64,000 bases of DNA from Pseudonocardia sulfidoxydans NBRC 16205 (GCF_007989085.1 NZ_BJVJ01000032.1:1-64000), one strand, 5' to 3'. Positions 1 through 8,626 are shown, counted from the first letter of the stretch. Translations and numbers: made by a program. The notes: a model not told the origin generated them from the sequence alone.

Positions 1-25
1 TGAGTGCGCGCATGGTGTCGGCCAT
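1..25 (-). CDS. Possible 5' end of a gene running off the left edge
   Basis: On the minus strand an ATG at 25 opens a frame reading MADTMRAL that leaves the window after eight codons. A GAGGGGGT purine run about seven bases upstream could be its ribosome binding site. Nothing can be said of its function. The call rests only on the start codon, the possible binding site and the orientation shared with nucS, so it is weak. Confidence 0.3.
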
Positions 26-145
26 GGGTTCAACCCCCTCATTCCCGCCCACCCCGATGTGGACGTCGCGGGGTCCACCATCCGGCAGCGCGGTGAGCCG
101 CGCGAGGGTCCGGCGCCCGATTACCGGAGGCCGGGAAAAAGGGCC

Positions 146-805
146 TCAGAACAGTGTCAGGGACGGGTCCTCGATGCCGCGCAACGCGTCGTAGTCGACG
201 ACGACGCAGCGGATGCCGCGGTCCTCGGCGAGCGTGCGGGCCTGCGGCTTGATCTGCTGCGCGGCGAGCACCCCGGCGACGGGGGCGAGCAGCGGGTCGC
301 GGTTCATCAGCTCGAGGTAGCGGGTGAGCTGCTCGACGCCGTCGATCTCGCCGCGGCGTTTGACCTCGACGGCGACGCTCGCTCCGGAGGCGTCGCGCAG
401 GAGCAGGTCGACGGGGCCGATGGCCGTCATGTACTCGCGGCGCACGAGTGTGTGACCCTCGCCGAAGGTCTCGGGGTGGGCGGCGAGCAGCTCCTGCAGG
501 TGGGCCTCGACGCCGTCCTTGACCAGGCCGGGGTCGACGCCGAGCTCGTGGCGGGTGTCGTGAAGGACCTCGTCGATGGTGATGACGAGGGACTCGTCGG
601 CCTTGTTGCGGACGGTCCAGACGCCGGGCTGCTCCTCCAGCCAGCAGGGCGGGCTCATCCAGTTCAGCGGCTTGTAGGCGCGGTCGTCTGCGTGCACGGA
701 GACCGATCCGTCGGCCTTGACCAGCAGCAGCCGGGGCGCCATCGGGAGGTGGGCCGTCAGCCGGCCGACGTAGTCGACCTGGCAGCGGGCGATGACGAGA
801 CGCAC
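146..805 (-). CDS. nucS: Endonuclease NucS (mismatch-specific)
   Basis: 219-residue nuclease that cuts both strands at mismatches; it is the core of non-canonical mismatch repair in actinobacteria, which lack MutS/MutL. The C-terminal half has the PD-(D/E)XK nuclease signature: Asp133 in GPVDLLL, then Glu148 and Lys150 in VEVKRRG. The N-terminal half is the DNA-binding beta domain of the family. The protein ends in SLTLF, which fits the C-terminal sliding-clamp peptide known for this family. I chose the GTG at 805 rather than longer readings because TAGGGT lies seven bases upstream, giving a leaderless start, and because 219 residues is the usual length. It is divergent from the amidohydrolase gene. 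Confidence 0.95.
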   Translation of the reverse strand: MRLVIARCQVDYVGRLTAHLPMAPRLLLVKADGSVSVHADDRAYKPLNWMSPPCWLEEQPGVWTVRNKADESLVITIDEVLHDTRHELGVDPGLVKDGVEAHLQELLAAHPETFGEGHTLVRREYMTAIGPVDLLLRDASGASVAVEVKRRGEIDGVEQLTRYLELMNRDPLLAPVAGVLAAQQIKPQARTLAEDRGIRCVVVDYDALRGIEDPSLTLF

Positions 806-812
806 CCGGCCG

Positions 813-818
813 ACCCTA
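813..818 (-). promoter_or_regulatory. -10 box for leaderless nucS
   Basis: TAGGGT on the minus strand, seven bases before the GTG at 805. Transcription would begin at or next to the start codon. Confidence 0.6.
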
Positions 819-904
819 CCGATGGCGGGTGACGGCCCGGCCGCCGCGGCGGAGACCGTAGCGGGATCGGTGTTTCCACCGATGGCCGCGGGCGGGCCCG
901 GCTC

Positions 905-910
905 CACGAT
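905..910 (+). promoter_or_regulatory. -10 box for leaderless amidohydrolase gene
   Basis: CACGAT followed by seven bases and the ATG at 918. No ribosome binding site is seen in between. It matches the pattern seen elsewhere in the window but departs from TANNNT at the first base. Confidence 0.4.
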
Positions 911-917
911 CGACGTC

Positions 918-2099
918 ATGACCAGCCGCATCGCTCTTCGCGCCGCCGCGATGTTCGACGGCGCGACCGCCGCCCGCGACCCGCTCGTCGTCGTCGAGGA
1001 CGGCCGGATCGTCTCCGTCGACGCCGGGACCCGGGTCGCGCCGCCCGCCGACGCGCAGCTCGTCGACCTGCCGGGCGCCACGCTGCTGCCCGGGCTCGTC
1101 GACACCCACGTCCATCTGGGGTTCGACGCGGGCCTGGACCCGGTCGCGACGCTCGCCGAGCGTGACCCCGACGAGGTCCTCGACGCGATGGCTGCCGCCG
1201 CGGCCGCGCAGCTGAGCGCGGGCGTCACCACCGTCCGCGACCTCGGCGACCGCGACTACCTGACGTTGGCCCTGCGCGAACGCGGCGGGCTGTTGCCGAC
1301 GATCGTCGCCGCCGGTCCGCCCATCACCTCCCCGGGCGGGCACTGCCACTTCCTCGGCGCGGCCACCAGCGGTGCCGACGGGGTGCGGGCGGCGGTGCGC
1401 GAGCACGCGGAGCGGGGCGTCGACGTCGTCAAGGTGATGGCGTCGGGCGGGCAGATGACCCCGGGGACGAACTGGGACGCGACGCAGTTCCCGCCGGAGG
1501 TGTTGCGCGCGTTGGTCGACGAGGCGCACGCGCACGGGCTGCCGGTGACGGCGCACGCCCACGCTGTGGACGCGATCCGGGATGCCCTCGCTGCCGGGGC
1601 GGACGGGCTGGAGCACGCCACGTTCGTCACCGCCGACGGGCCGCGCCTCGACGAGAAGCTGCTGGCCGGGGTGGTGCGGCGGCGGGTCGCGGTCGGCCTG
1701 ACCGTCGGTCTCGAGATGGTCCCCGGCCTGGAGCCGCCGCCCGACATCCGCAGGCACCTGCCCGCGATCCTCGGGGTGGCCGCGGCGATCTGCGGGTCCG
1801 GCGCGCTGGTGGTGGCGGGCACCGACGCCGGGATCGCCCCGCCGAAGCCGCACGGTGTGCTGCCGCGGGGCCTGGTGCAGCTGACCGAGCTGGGGATGAC
1901 GCCGCTGCAGGCGCTGACCGCGGGGACGTCCGTGGCCGCGACGGTGTGCGGGCTCGGCGAGCGCAAGGGCCGTGTCGCGCCGGGATACGACGCGGATCTG
2001 CTCGCGGTGGCGGGCGACCCGGTCACCGACACGACCGCGTTGCTGCGCCCCCTGCAGGTCTTCGCGGGCGGCCGGGCGGTGGTCCCGGTGGCCGCCTGA
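918..2099 (+). CDS. Amidohydrolase, imidazolonepropionase/prolidase-like
   Basis: 393-residue metal-dependent hydrolase of the amidohydrolase superfamily. All expected metal ligands are present: His64 and His66 in DTHVHLGF, Lys172 in VVKVMASGG, His213 in TAHAHAV, His233 in LEHATF and Asp303 in AGTDAG. This suggests a two-metal site with a carboxylated lysine, as in the imidazolonepropionase-related peptidase/carboxypeptidase subgroup. The substrate cannot be read from sequence; dipeptides or other cyclic and linear amides are possible. The ATG at 918 was chosen because upstream codons overlap nucS control sequences and the fold starts about ten residues in. A 40-nt palindrome follows the stop codon. 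Confidence 0.85.
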   Translation: MTSRIALRAAAMFDGATAARDPLVVVEDGRIVSVDAGTRVAPPADAQLVDLPGATLLPGLVDTHVHLGFDAGLDPVATLAERDPDEVLDAMAAAAAAQLSAGVTTVRDLGDRDYLTLALRERGGLLPTIVAAGPPITSPGGHCHFLGAATSGADGVRAAVREHAERGVDVVKVMASGGQMTPGTNWDATQFPPEVLRALVDEAHAHGLPVTAHAHAVDAIRDALAAGADGLEHATFVTADGPRLDEKLLAGVVRRRVAVGLTVGLEMVPGLEPPPDIRRHLPAILGVAAAICGSGALVVAGTDAGIAPPKPHGVLPRGLVQLTELGMTPLQALTAGTSVAATVCGLGERKGRVAPGYDADLLAVAGDPVTDTTALLRPLQVFAGGRAVVPVAA

Positions 2100-2103
2100 T
2101 CCT

Positions 2104-2143
2104 GTGAGTGGCGATAGTCGCTATAGCGACTATCGCCACTCAC
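2104..2143. repeat. 40-nt perfect palindrome, copy 1
   Basis: Left arm GTGAGTGGCGATAGTCGCTA, right arm its exact reverse complement, no loop. It lies between the convergent amidohydrolase and WYL-regulator genes, where it could end transcription in both directions. Identical or near-identical copies are at 10081, 59687 and 60503. Confidence 0.9.
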
Positions 2144-2183
2144 GAGGTCGGGGCCGCGGCGCCGGGCGGACGGCCCGCCCCGG

Positions 2184-3152
2184 TCACGAGTTGTTGTCGA
2201 GCAGCGCTCTCGCATGGGCCGCGAGCAGGGCGCGGACGCCCGGGTCCAGGGCCTCCACCTCGCCCGCGAGCGCCACGAGCTGACCCGCGGCGACCTCGAT
2301 CGACTCGACCTCGAGCGTCACCTCGCGCCGACCCTCCTCGTCGGGCGGACCCGCGGCAGCCACGGCAGCCGTTGCCGCGTCGGCGTCGGTGACGTGCGGC
2401 AACGCCCGCAGACCGCGCGGCGTGAGCCGGATGCGGACGGTCTCGCGCAGCATCGACCCCGCGAACCGGGCAGCCGACTCGACCCACCAGCCGGGCAGGT
2501 CGAAACCCTCGGGCCGCTCGAAGCGCTCCCCCGTCACCTCCGCGTCCACCACCCGGGAGGCCCGGTAGGTGCGGACGTCCGCGGAGCCAGCGACACCGGC
2601 GACCAGGTACCAGACTCCCGCCTTGAGGACGAGCCCGAGCGGCTCGACCACGCGGTCCACGGAACCGGAACCACGCCGGTAGCCGATCCGCACCCGGCGC
2701 TGGTCCCAGACGGCCCGCGCGAGCGTCGCCAGGTGAGCCGGCTCTGCGGGTGTCCGGAACCAGCCGGGGGCGTCGAGGTGGACGCGTTCGGCGATGCGCC
2801 GGGCGTGCTCACCGAGGTCGGCGGGCAACGTCGCCAACATCTTCGACTGGGCCGTGACCAGCGCCGATCCCATCCCGAGCGCGGTGAGCAGCTGCGGCGC
2901 GGCCGTCGTCAGCATCGCGGCGGCCTCCTGCGCGGTGAGCCCGTCGAGGCGGGTGCGCCAGCCGTCGACGAGCCGGATCCCGCCCCCGTGCCCGCCCTCG
3001 GTCCACAACGGCACCCCGGCCTCGACGAGCGCGGCGACGTCGCGGTAGATCGTCCGCTCCGAGACCTCCAGCTCGACGGCCAGCTGCGCTGCCGTGGCCG
3101 ACCGGCGTCGCTGCAGCACGAACAGCAGGGCGATCAGCCGGGATGCGCGCAC
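2184..3152 (-). CDS. HTH/WYL-domain transcriptional regulator (YafY/PafBC type)
   Basis: 322-residue regulator. The N-terminus (about residues 5-60) is a winged helix with the recognition segment VSERTIYRDVAALVEAGVP; a WYL domain follows (about 135-215, with YRASRVVDAEVTGERF), then a C-terminal WCX-like extension. WYL proteins bind ligands or nucleic acid and control nearby or stress genes. The GTG at 3152 was chosen because longer readings run through the NUDIX gene, and a GAGTAT box sits six bases upstream for a leaderless start. The gene starts 18 bases from the divergent NUDIX gene, so their -10 boxes overlap and one could control the other. Confidence 0.9.
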   Translation of the reverse strand: MRASRLIALLFVLQRRRSATAAQLAVELEVSERTIYRDVAALVEAGVPLWTEGGHGGGIRLVDGWRTRLDGLTAQEAAAMLTTAAPQLLTALGMGSALVTAQSKMLATLPADLGEHARRIAERVHLDAPGWFRTPAEPAHLATLARAVWDQRRVRIGYRRGSGSVDRVVEPLGLVLKAGVWYLVAGVAGSADVRTYRASRVVDAEVTGERFERPEGFDLPGWWVESAARFAGSMLRETVRIRLTPRGLRALPHVTDADAATAAVAAAGPPDEEGRREVTLEVESIEVAAGQLVALAGEVEALDPGVRALLAAHARALLDNNS

Positions 3153-3157
3153 CGGCC

Positions 3158-3163
3158 CATACT
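3158..3163 (+). promoter_or_regulatory. Overlapping divergent -10 boxes (NUDIX / WYL regulator)
   Basis: CATACT on the plus strand lies seven bases before the NUDIX GTG at 3171. GAGTAT on the minus strand (3159-3164) lies six bases before the regulator GTG at 3152. The two promoters occupy the same bases, so they probably exclude each other. Confidence 0.45.
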
Positions 3164-3170
3164 CGCGCCC

Positions 3171-3725
3171 GTGGAACGCCTCAGCACCCGGCAGGTCTAC
3201 GCCAACAGCTGGATGACCGTCCGCGAGGACGAGATCCGCCGACCCGACGGCACCGACGGCATCTACGGCGTCATCGACAAACCGACGTACGCCCTGGTCA
3301 TCCCTCGTGCCGACGACGGGCGGCTGCACCTGGTCGAGCAGTTCCGCTACCCCGTCGGCGCCCGGCGCTGGGAGTTCCCCGCGGGCACCGCGCCCGACCG
3401 CGCCGCCCCGCACCCCGACGACCTGGCCGTCCAGGAGCTCGTCGAGGAGACCGGGCTCGCCGCGGGGCGGATGGAGCTGCTGGGGACGATCGACGTCGCG
3501 CCCGGCATGTCGAGCCAGCGCGGGCACGTCTACCTGGCGACGGAGCTGACGCAGGGCGAGGTGCGGCGCGAGGACAGCGAGGCCGACATGCGCGCCGGGT
3601 GGTTCACGCGATCGGAGTTCGAGGCCATGATCGGCGAGGGCGTCGTCGCCGACGCCCAGACGCTCGCCGCGTACGCGCTGTTGATGCTGCGCGACAGGAA
3701 TGGGGACGGTCATGGATTTGCGTGA
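3171..3725 (+). CDS. NUDIX hydrolase, ADP-ribose pyrophosphatase-like
   Basis: 184 residues. The NUDIX box starts at AGTAP near residue 71 and continues to QELVEETGL (88-96), with Glu89, Glu92 and Glu93 as expected metal ligands; the usual Arg of REUXEE is Gln88 here. The N-terminal beta region and the EQFRYPVGARRWEFPAG segment resemble ADP-ribose/nucleoside-diphosphate-sugar pyrophosphatases. The GTG at 3171 was chosen for its leaderless -10 box and because further upstream would overlap the divergent regulator. The 3' end overlaps the acyl-CoA dehydrogenase gene by 14 bases, so the two are probably cotranscribed. Confidence 0.85.
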   Translation: MERLSTRQVYANSWMTVREDEIRRPDGTDGIYGVIDKPTYALVIPRADDGRLHLVEQFRYPVGARRWEFPAGTAPDRAAPHPDDLAVQELVEETGLAAGRMELLGTIDVAPGMSSQRGHVYLATELTQGEVRREDSEADMRAGWFTRSEFEAMIGEGVVADAQTLAAYALLMLRDRNGDGHGFA

Positions 3726-4869
3726 GACCGACGAGCAGCAGCTGCTGCGCGAGTCCGTGGCCGCGCTCGCGGGCCGCTTCGGCGGTGACTACTTCCTCGC
3801 CAAGGCAAAGGCCGGCGAGAAGACGACCGAGCTGTGGGCCGAGGCGGGCAAGGCCGGCTACCTGGGCGTCGCCGTCCCGCCGGAGTACGGCGGCGGGGGC
3901 GCCGGGATGGTCGAGCTCGCGATCGTCGCCGAGGAGATCGCCGCGGCGGGCTGCCCGTTGCTGCTGATCGTCGTGTCGCCCGCGATCGTCGCGACGGTGA
4001 TCGCCACCAGCGGCACCGCCGAGCAGAAGGAACGCTGGCTGCCCGGTTTCGCCGACGGCTCGCTGCGGATGTCGTTCGCCATCACCGAGCCCGACGCGGG
4101 CTCCAACTCCCACCGCATCACGACGACGGCGCGCCGCGACCCGGACGGCGGCTGGCGGCTCTCGGGGCACAAGTACTACATCTCCGGTGTCGACGAGACC
4201 GACGCGACGCTCGTCGTCGCGCGGATGGAGGATGCCGCGAGCGGGACGTTGCGGCCCGCGATGTTCGTCGTCCCCCGCGACACCCCGGGTGTCAGCTACC
4301 AGCCCATCGACATGGCGATCGTCAGCCCGGAGCGGCAGTTCACGCTGTTCTTCGACGACGCACCCCTGCCCGCCGACGCGCTCGTCGGCGGCGAGGAGGC
4401 GGGCCTGTCCGCGCTGTTCGCCGGGCTCAACCCGGAGCGCATCACCGTCGCCGCCTACTCCAACGGGCTGGCCCGCTACGCCCTGGGTCGCGGGGTGGCC
4501 TACGCGAAGGACCGCGACGTGTGGGGCACGCCGATCGGAGCGCACCAGGCCGTCGCGCACCCGCTCGCCGCAGCGCACATCGACGTCGAGCTGGCCCGGA
4601 TGGCCACGACCCGCGCCGCGTTCCTCTACGACGCGGGCGACCGCGGCGCCGGCGACGCCGCCAACATCGCCAAGTACGCCGCCGCGGAAGCCGCGATCAA
4701 GGCCGTCGACGCGGCCGTGCAGGCCCACGGCGGCAACGGGATGTCGCTGGAGTACGGCGTCGGCGGGTTGATCGGCGCGGTGCGCGCGGCCCGGATCGCG
4801 CCGGTGAGCCGGGAGATGGTGCTCAACCACGTGGCCCAGCACGCACTGGGGCTGCCGAAGTCGTACTGA
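3712..4869 (+). CDS. Acyl-CoA dehydrogenase
   Basis: 385-residue FAD enzyme that introduces the alpha-beta double bond in acyl-CoA. It shows the N-terminal helical domain, the FAD/substrate segment MSFAITEPDAGSNSHRI (about residues 122-138), and a C-terminal helical domain with the flavin-contact QAHGGNGMSLEYGVGG, whose Glu is the likely catalytic base. The ATG at 3712 has GGGGA five bases upstream; another ATG at 3700 is possible. It overlaps the NUDIX gene. An enoyl-CoA hydratase and an acyl-CoA ligase lie 3-5 kb downstream, so a small acyl-CoA catabolic set is plausible, but the acid is unknown. Confidence 0.92.
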   Translation: MDLRETDEQQLLRESVAALAGRFGGDYFLAKAKAGEKTTELWAEAGKAGYLGVAVPPEYGGGGAGMVELAIVAEEIAAAGCPLLLIVVSPAIVATVIATSGTAEQKERWLPGFADGSLRMSFAITEPDAGSNSHRITTTARRDPDGGWRLSGHKYYISGVDETDATLVVARMEDAASGTLRPAMFVVPRDTPGVSYQPIDMAIVSPERQFTLFFDDAPLPADALVGGEEAGLSALFAGLNPERITVAAYSNGLARYALGRGVAYAKDRDVWGTPIGAHQAVAHPLAAAHIDVELARMATTRAAFLYDAGDRGAGDAANIAKYAAAEAAIKAVDAAVQAHGGNGMSLEYGVGGLIGAVRAARIAPVSREMVLNHVAQHALGLPKSY

Positions 4870-4925
4870 CCTCGTTCGGGTGTCCCCACTGGCGTCGGCG
4901 ACGCGCACGCACCACCCTGTGCCGC

Positions 4926-5513
4926 ATGTCGATCATGCGCCTCCCGCTCGCCGCCGTCGCCGTGGCCGGGGCCGCCCTGCTCGCGGGGTGCGCAGGTGGG
5001 TCCTCGACCACCCCGACCGCGACCCCGACCCCCACCGCCGTGCCGACGACGACCGCGGCCGCCGCGACCACCCACGCGGGCGGTGCCGTCGCGAAGTGTG
5101 TCTTCGCCGACCTCGAGGCGGCCCTGGGCGCGACCACCGGTGAGGCCGGCCAGCGGCACACCACCGTGGTGTGGACGAACAGGTCCGCGAAGCCGTGCAC
5201 GATGACGGGCTTCGGCGGCGTCGACCTGACCGGACCGAACGACCCCACGTTCGGGGCGACCTACTCCCTGCCCCGGTCCTCGAAGACGCCGTCGACGGTG
5301 ACGCTGGCCCCCGGCGCCACCGCGCACACGACGATCACCTGGCTGCCGCCGCAGGACGGTCCGGGCTGGACGCCGACCGGGATGGCGGTGACCCCGCCCG
5401 ACGAGACCCGCTCCGCGACGGTCGGCTGGCCCGGCGGCGCGGTGCTGCGCCAGGACGGCGCCACCAGCCCCGGCACGTTCATCGACCCGGTCGCCCCGGG
5501 CTCGCAGAGCTGA
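4926..5513 (+). CDS. DUF4232-containing lipoprotein
   Basis: 195 residues. The N-terminus is a lipoprotein signal: a hydrophobic run ending in the lipobox LLAGC near residues 18-22. A Thr/Pro-rich linker (about residues 27-55) follows, then a DUF4232 domain with VWTNRSAKPCTMTGFGGVDL, a beta-sandwich fold common on actinobacterial cell surfaces. The lipid-anchored protein would sit outside the membrane; its role is unknown. CACCCT seven bases before the ATG may be a weak leaderless promoter. Two palindromes of the ten-copy family lie just after the stop codon, the second followed by a GGGTTTT run, and probably end transcription. Confidence 0.85.
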   Translation: MSIMRLPLAAVAVAGAALLAGCAGGSSTTPTATPTPTAVPTTTAAAATTHAGGAVAKCVFADLEAALGATTGEAGQRHTTVVWTNRSAKPCTMTGFGGVDLTGPNDPTFGATYSLPRSSKTPSTVTLAPGATAHTTITWLPPQDGPGWTPTGMAVTPPDETRSATVGWPGGAVLRQDGATSPGTFIDPVAPGSQS

Positions 5514-5524
5514 GGCCCCTCCCC

Positions 5525-5577
5525 GCGCGCAACCTCACGGTCGTCCGGGGCACGTTCGAGAACCGTGAGGTTGCACC
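5525..5577. repeat. AACCTCAC palindrome, copy 1
   Basis: Outer arms GCGCGCAACCTCACGGT and ACCGTGAGGTTGC enclose a variable centre. First unit of a tandem pair after the DUF4232 gene. Confidence 0.85.
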
Positions 5578-5585
5578 CGACAGAT

Positions 5586-5641
5586 CGCGCGCAACCTCAC
5601 TGTCGCGTTTCCGCTGCGGGACGACAGTGAGGTTGCGCGCG
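5586..5641. repeat. AACCTCAC palindrome, copy 2
   Basis: Arms CGCGCGCAACCTCACTGTCG and its complement CGACAGTGAGGTTGCGCGCG are almost perfect. The unit starts 61 bases after copy 1 and runs into GGGTTTT, so it can act as an intrinsic terminator for the lipoprotein gene. Confidence 0.85.
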
Positions 5642-5650
5642 GGTTTTGGT

Positions 5651-5698
5651 CAGCCCAGCCGCAGCTCAGCCCAGCCGCAGCTCAGCCCAGCCGCAGCG
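5651..5698. repeat. 16-nt tandem repeat across the P450 stop codon
   Basis: Three copies of CAGCCCAGCCGCAGCT (last base differs in the third) run across the 3' end of the P450 gene. Each junction holds TCA, which reads as a stop codon on the minus strand in one frame. Gain or loss of a unit would change the last few residues. Confidence 0.8.
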
Positions 5699-6937
5699 CA
5701 GCCGCAGCGGGACCGCGGACAGCCGGCGCATCCCCGGCACCGGCAGCCACACGAGCTCGCCGGGGTCGACGGCCAGCGCCAGATCGGGGAAGCGCTCCAC
5801 GAGCACGCGCAGCGCCACCTCCCCCTCCTGCCGGGCCAGCGCCGCGCCCAGGCAGTAGTGCGGCCCGAACCCGAAGCCGACGTGCCCTTCGCCGCGCTCG
5901 GCGGTGCGGCGGGCGACGTCGAGACGCTCGGGGTCGTCGAACTCCCGCGGGTCGGAGTTGGCGGCGACGAGCGCGGGCTGCAGACCCTCCCCCGCCTTGA
6001 CCTTGACCCCGCCCAGCTCGGTGTCGGCCAGGGCGTAGCGCGTCGACGCGAACTGCACCGGGCCGCTGCGCCGCATCAGCTCCGCGATCGCCCCCGGCCA
6101 CAGCTCCGGGTCGGCGCGCAGGGCGGCGAGCTGGTCGGGCCGGGTCAGCAGCGCGACGACGGCGTTGGAGATCAGGTGCGCCGTGGTCTCGTGCCCGGCG
6201 ATGACCAGCGACAGGATCATGGTGACGAGCTCGTCGTCGGAGAGCCGGTCGCCGTCCGCGTCGGCGACGCGGACGAGCGCGGTGAGCAGGTCGTCGGCGG
6301 GTTCGGCCCGCCGGCACGCGACGAGGGAGAGGATGTGGTCGACCATGTCGCGCAACGCCGTCGGGATGCGCTCGCGGTCCATCGTGGCGAGGTCCTTGCT
6401 CCAGGCGTGCCAGGCCTCCCGGTCGGTCTCCGGGATGCCGACGAGCTCGCAGATCACCGTGATCGGCAGCGGGTAGGCGAACTCCTCGACGAGGTCGACC
6501 GGCGTGCCACCGGCACCGAGCTTCTCGAGCCGGTCGAGCAGCGCCGCGGTGATCGCCTCGACGCGCGGGCGGAGCTCGCCGACGCGGCGGACCGTGAAGG
6601 CGCGGGAGACGAGCTTGCGCAGCCGGGTGTGGTGGGCGCCGTCGGCGCTGATGATGCTGTCGGTCAGGTAGTGCAGCAGGTCCTCGGGGATGCCGATCTG
6701 CACCATGGCGTCGCGCTTGAGGTCGGCGGCGCCGCTGCCCGGGACGGCCGCCGGGTCGTTGGCGAAGTGGGTCGGGTCGCCCAGGACGGCGCGGACGTCG
6801 TCGTAGCGGGTGACGACCCAGACCGGTGCCCCGCCGAAGAACGTGCCGCGCAGGACGGGCGCTTCCTCCCGCATGCGCCCGTATGCGGTGTACGGGTCGG
6901 TGACGAACTCGGTGGTGGTCAGATCGGTGACGGTCAT
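5666..6937 (-). CDS. Cytochrome P450
   Basis: 423-residue soluble bacterial P450 monooxygenase. The heme-binding loop FGFGPHYCLG (355-364) gives Cys362 as the iron ligand; the I-helix has AGHETT (247-252), the oxygen-activation motif, and the K-helix ExxR is Glu286-Arg289. No ferredoxin or reductase gene lies nearby. The ATG at 6937 has GGGGGAGAAG directly upstream; an ATG at 6970 overlapping the TetR stop codon is an alternative. The gene lies 29 bases after the TetR-family regulator on the same strand, so the regulator probably governs both. The last residues are encoded in a 16-nt tandem repeat. Substrate unknown. Confidence 0.93.
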   Translation of the reverse strand: MTVTDLTTTEFVTDPYTAYGRMREEAPVLRGTFFGGAPVWVVTRYDDVRAVLGDPTHFANDPAAVPGSGAADLKRDAMVQIGIPEDLLHYLTDSIISADGAHHTRLRKLVSRAFTVRRVGELRPRVEAITAALLDRLEKLGAGGTPVDLVEEFAYPLPITVICELVGIPETDREAWHAWSKDLATMDRERIPTALRDMVDHILSLVACRRAEPADDLLTALVRVADADGDRLSDDELVTMILSLVIAGHETTAHLISNAVVALLTRPDQLAALRADPELWPGAIAELMRRSGPVQFASTRYALADTELGGVKVKAGEGLQPALVAANSDPREFDDPERLDVARRTAERGEGHVGFGFGPHYCLGAALARQEGEVALRVLVERFPDLALAVDPGELVWLPVPGMRRLSAVPLRLRCGWAELRLG

Positions 6938-6966
6938 CTTCTCCCCCAACTCATCGGCGGACGCGC

Positions 6967-7689
6967 TCATCGGCGGACGCGCCGCCGCCACTCCGCATCC
7001 ATGTCGGCGGCCAGTTCCCGGAACATCGCGACGGCTTGCGGCGCAACGGCTCCGGCCTGTGCGGCGGCGCCGGGTTCCTCGATGGCCGCCGCGATCGAGT
7101 GCGCGATCAGCTCGGCTCGCCGGTCGCGGTCGACGGGAACCTCGGGCGTCGACAGCGAGTCGACGAACAGGAACCCGGTCGCGACCGCGCGCAGGACATA
7201 CTCCTGCTCCTCGATCGGCAGGTCGGTGCGCAGCGCACCGGCGTCGCGCAGCAGCCCGAAAAGGCGCCGCGACGCCACGTCGCGCTTCCCGCCGAGCTCC
7301 CCGAGCGTCTCGGCGGCCTCGTGCGCGAGCCGGCCGAGTACCTCGGGATCGCCCAGGTAAAGCGGTCGTACGACTGCGTCGTCGGCGAGATCGCGGTACA
7401 CCGACGCCGTCATCCGGCTGGGCAGCACCTCGGCCGGGTCGGCGGCCATCCGGTCGGCCATCCGGGCCACGACGTGGTGGTGGCTGCGCAGCAGGACGGT
7501 CAGGAACAGGGCGTCCTTGGTGCGGAAGTGCAGGTAGACGGTGCCCTTGCCGATGCCGGCGTGGCGGGCGACGTCCTCGACCGTGACGCGTTGGTAGCCC
7601 CACCGCACGAGCAGGTCGGCCGCCGCGTCGAGCACGCGTTCGAGCCTCGCGTCGGTTGACGCGATGACTGGATTCGCGTTTCCGGTCAT
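6967..7689 (-). CDS. TetR-family regulator
   Basis: 240 residues. An N-terminal TetR helix-turn-helix (about residues 16-62) contains VTVEDVARHAGIGKGTVYLHF; the long C-terminal half is a helical ligand-binding domain. TACCGT lies six bases before the ATG, marking a leaderless transcript. It is transcribed with the P450 gene downstream and diverges from the enoyl-CoA hydratase gene, 53 bases away, whose own TACCGT box mirrors it. This arrangement suggests that it represses itself, the P450 gene and perhaps the hydratase gene in response to an acyl-CoA or xenobiotic; that is inference. Confidence 0.9.
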   Translation of the reverse strand: MTGNANPVIASTDARLERVLDAAADLLVRWGYQRVTVEDVARHAGIGKGTVYLHFRTKDALFLTVLLRSHHHVVARMADRMAADPAEVLPSRMTASVYRDLADDAVVRPLYLGDPEVLGRLAHEAAETLGELGGKRDVASRRLFGLLRDAGALRTDLPIEEQEYVLRAVATGFLFVDSLSTPEVPVDRDRRAELIAHSIAAAIEEPGAAAQAGAVAPQAVAMFRELAADMDAEWRRRVRR

Positions 7690-7695
7690 ACAGTC

Positions 7696-7701
7696 ACGGT
7701 A
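7696..7701 (-). promoter_or_regulatory. -10 box for leaderless TetR gene
   Basis: TACCGT on the minus strand, six bases before the ATG at 7689. Confidence 0.55.
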
Positions 7702-7729
7702 GGCCTGGATCGGTAGGCCTGCAAGGCCG

Positions 7730-7735
7730 TACCGT
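7730..7735 (+). promoter_or_regulatory. -10 box for leaderless enoyl-CoA hydratase gene
   Basis: TACCGT followed by seven bases and the ATG at 7743; mirror image of the TetR promoter across a 53-base divergent region. Confidence 0.55.
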
Positions 7736-7742
7736 CACGGGC

Positions 7743-8516
7743 ATGGCGGACTACGAGTACCTGCTCGTCAAGCAGGACGGGGACACCGTCCGGATCACGA
7801 TGAACCGGCCCGAGCGGCGCAACGCGCTGTCCGAGGCGCACCTGCGGGAACTGCTGCGCGCCTTCACCGAGGCCGGGGAGTCCGACGCGACGGGCATCGT
7901 GCTCGGCGCCGAGGGCAAGGTCTTCTCCGCCGGCCACGACTTCGCCGACGTCGCCTCCCGCGACCTCGCCGGCGTCCGCGACCTGCTCCAGCTGTGCACG
8001 CAGCTGATGCGCACCATCGAGTCGGTGCCGCAGGTCGTGATCGCCCGCGTCCACGCGCTGGCGACGGCCGCGGGCTGCCAGCTCGTCGCGAGCTGCGATC
8101 TGGCCGTCGCCGCCGAGTCGGCGGGCTTCGCGCTGCCCGGCGGGAAGGGCGGCTGGTTCTGCCACACGCCCGCGGTGCCGGTGGCGCGCAACGTCGGGCG
8201 CAAGCGGCTGATGGAGATGGCTCTGACGGGCGACGTCGTCGACGCCGCCACCGCCGCCGACTGGGGGCTGGTCAACTACACGGTCCCCGACGCCGAGCTC
8301 GACGCCCGCGTCGACGACCTGCTCGCCCGCGCCACTCGGGGCAGCCGCTTCGGCAAGGCCGTCGGCAAGCAGACGCTCTACAGCCAGCTCGACCGCCCGG
8401 AGGGCGACGCCTACGGGATCGCCGTCGAGGTCATGGCGTCGATGTCGCAGTCGCCGGGGGCCAAGGAAGGCATGGCCGCGTTCCTGGAGAAGCGTCACCC
8501 GGCCTGGACCGACTGA
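7743..8516 (+). CDS. Enoyl-CoA hydratase/isomerase family protein
   Basis: 257-residue crotonase-fold enzyme acting on acyl-CoA. The N-terminus has MNRPERRNALSE; the first oxyanion-hole segment is FSAGHDFADV and the second is the CDLAVAAESAGFALPGGKGG region. The classical hydratase glutamates are not obvious: the second position reads ESAGFALPGGK, so an isomerase, hydrolase or other crotonase activity is possible. The start is fixed by a leaderless -10 box. Its neighbours are the TetR regulator (divergent) and, after one palindrome, an acyl-CoA ligase, which fits a short acyl-CoA pathway. Confidence 0.88.
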   Translation: MADYEYLLVKQDGDTVRITMNRPERRNALSEAHLRELLRAFTEAGESDATGIVLGAEGKVFSAGHDFADVASRDLAGVRDLLQLCTQLMRTIESVPQVVIARVHALATAAGCQLVASCDLAVAAESAGFALPGGKGGWFCHTPAVPVARNVGRKRLMEMALTGDVVDAATAADWGLVNYTVPDAELDARVDDLLARATRGSRFGKAVGKQTLYSQLDRPEGDAYGIAVEVMASMSQSPGAKEGMAAFLEKRHPAWTD

Positions 8517-8517
8517 C

Positions 8518-8573
8518 CGCGCGCAACCTGACGGTCGTCGCGGGGCGCGAGGACGACCGTGAGGTTGCGCGCG
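8518..8573. repeat. AACCTCAC palindrome, copy 3
   Basis: Arms CGCGCGCAACCTGACGGTCGTC and GACGACCGTGAGGTTGCGCGCG pair almost fully, with one mismatch. Single unit between two co-directional genes (enoyl-CoA hydratase and acyl-CoA ligase). Confidence 0.85.
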
Positions 8574-8626
8574 AACTACTCGGACGGCGGCTGATCACAG
8601 CATGCCCGGCCCACCAGGATGATCCC

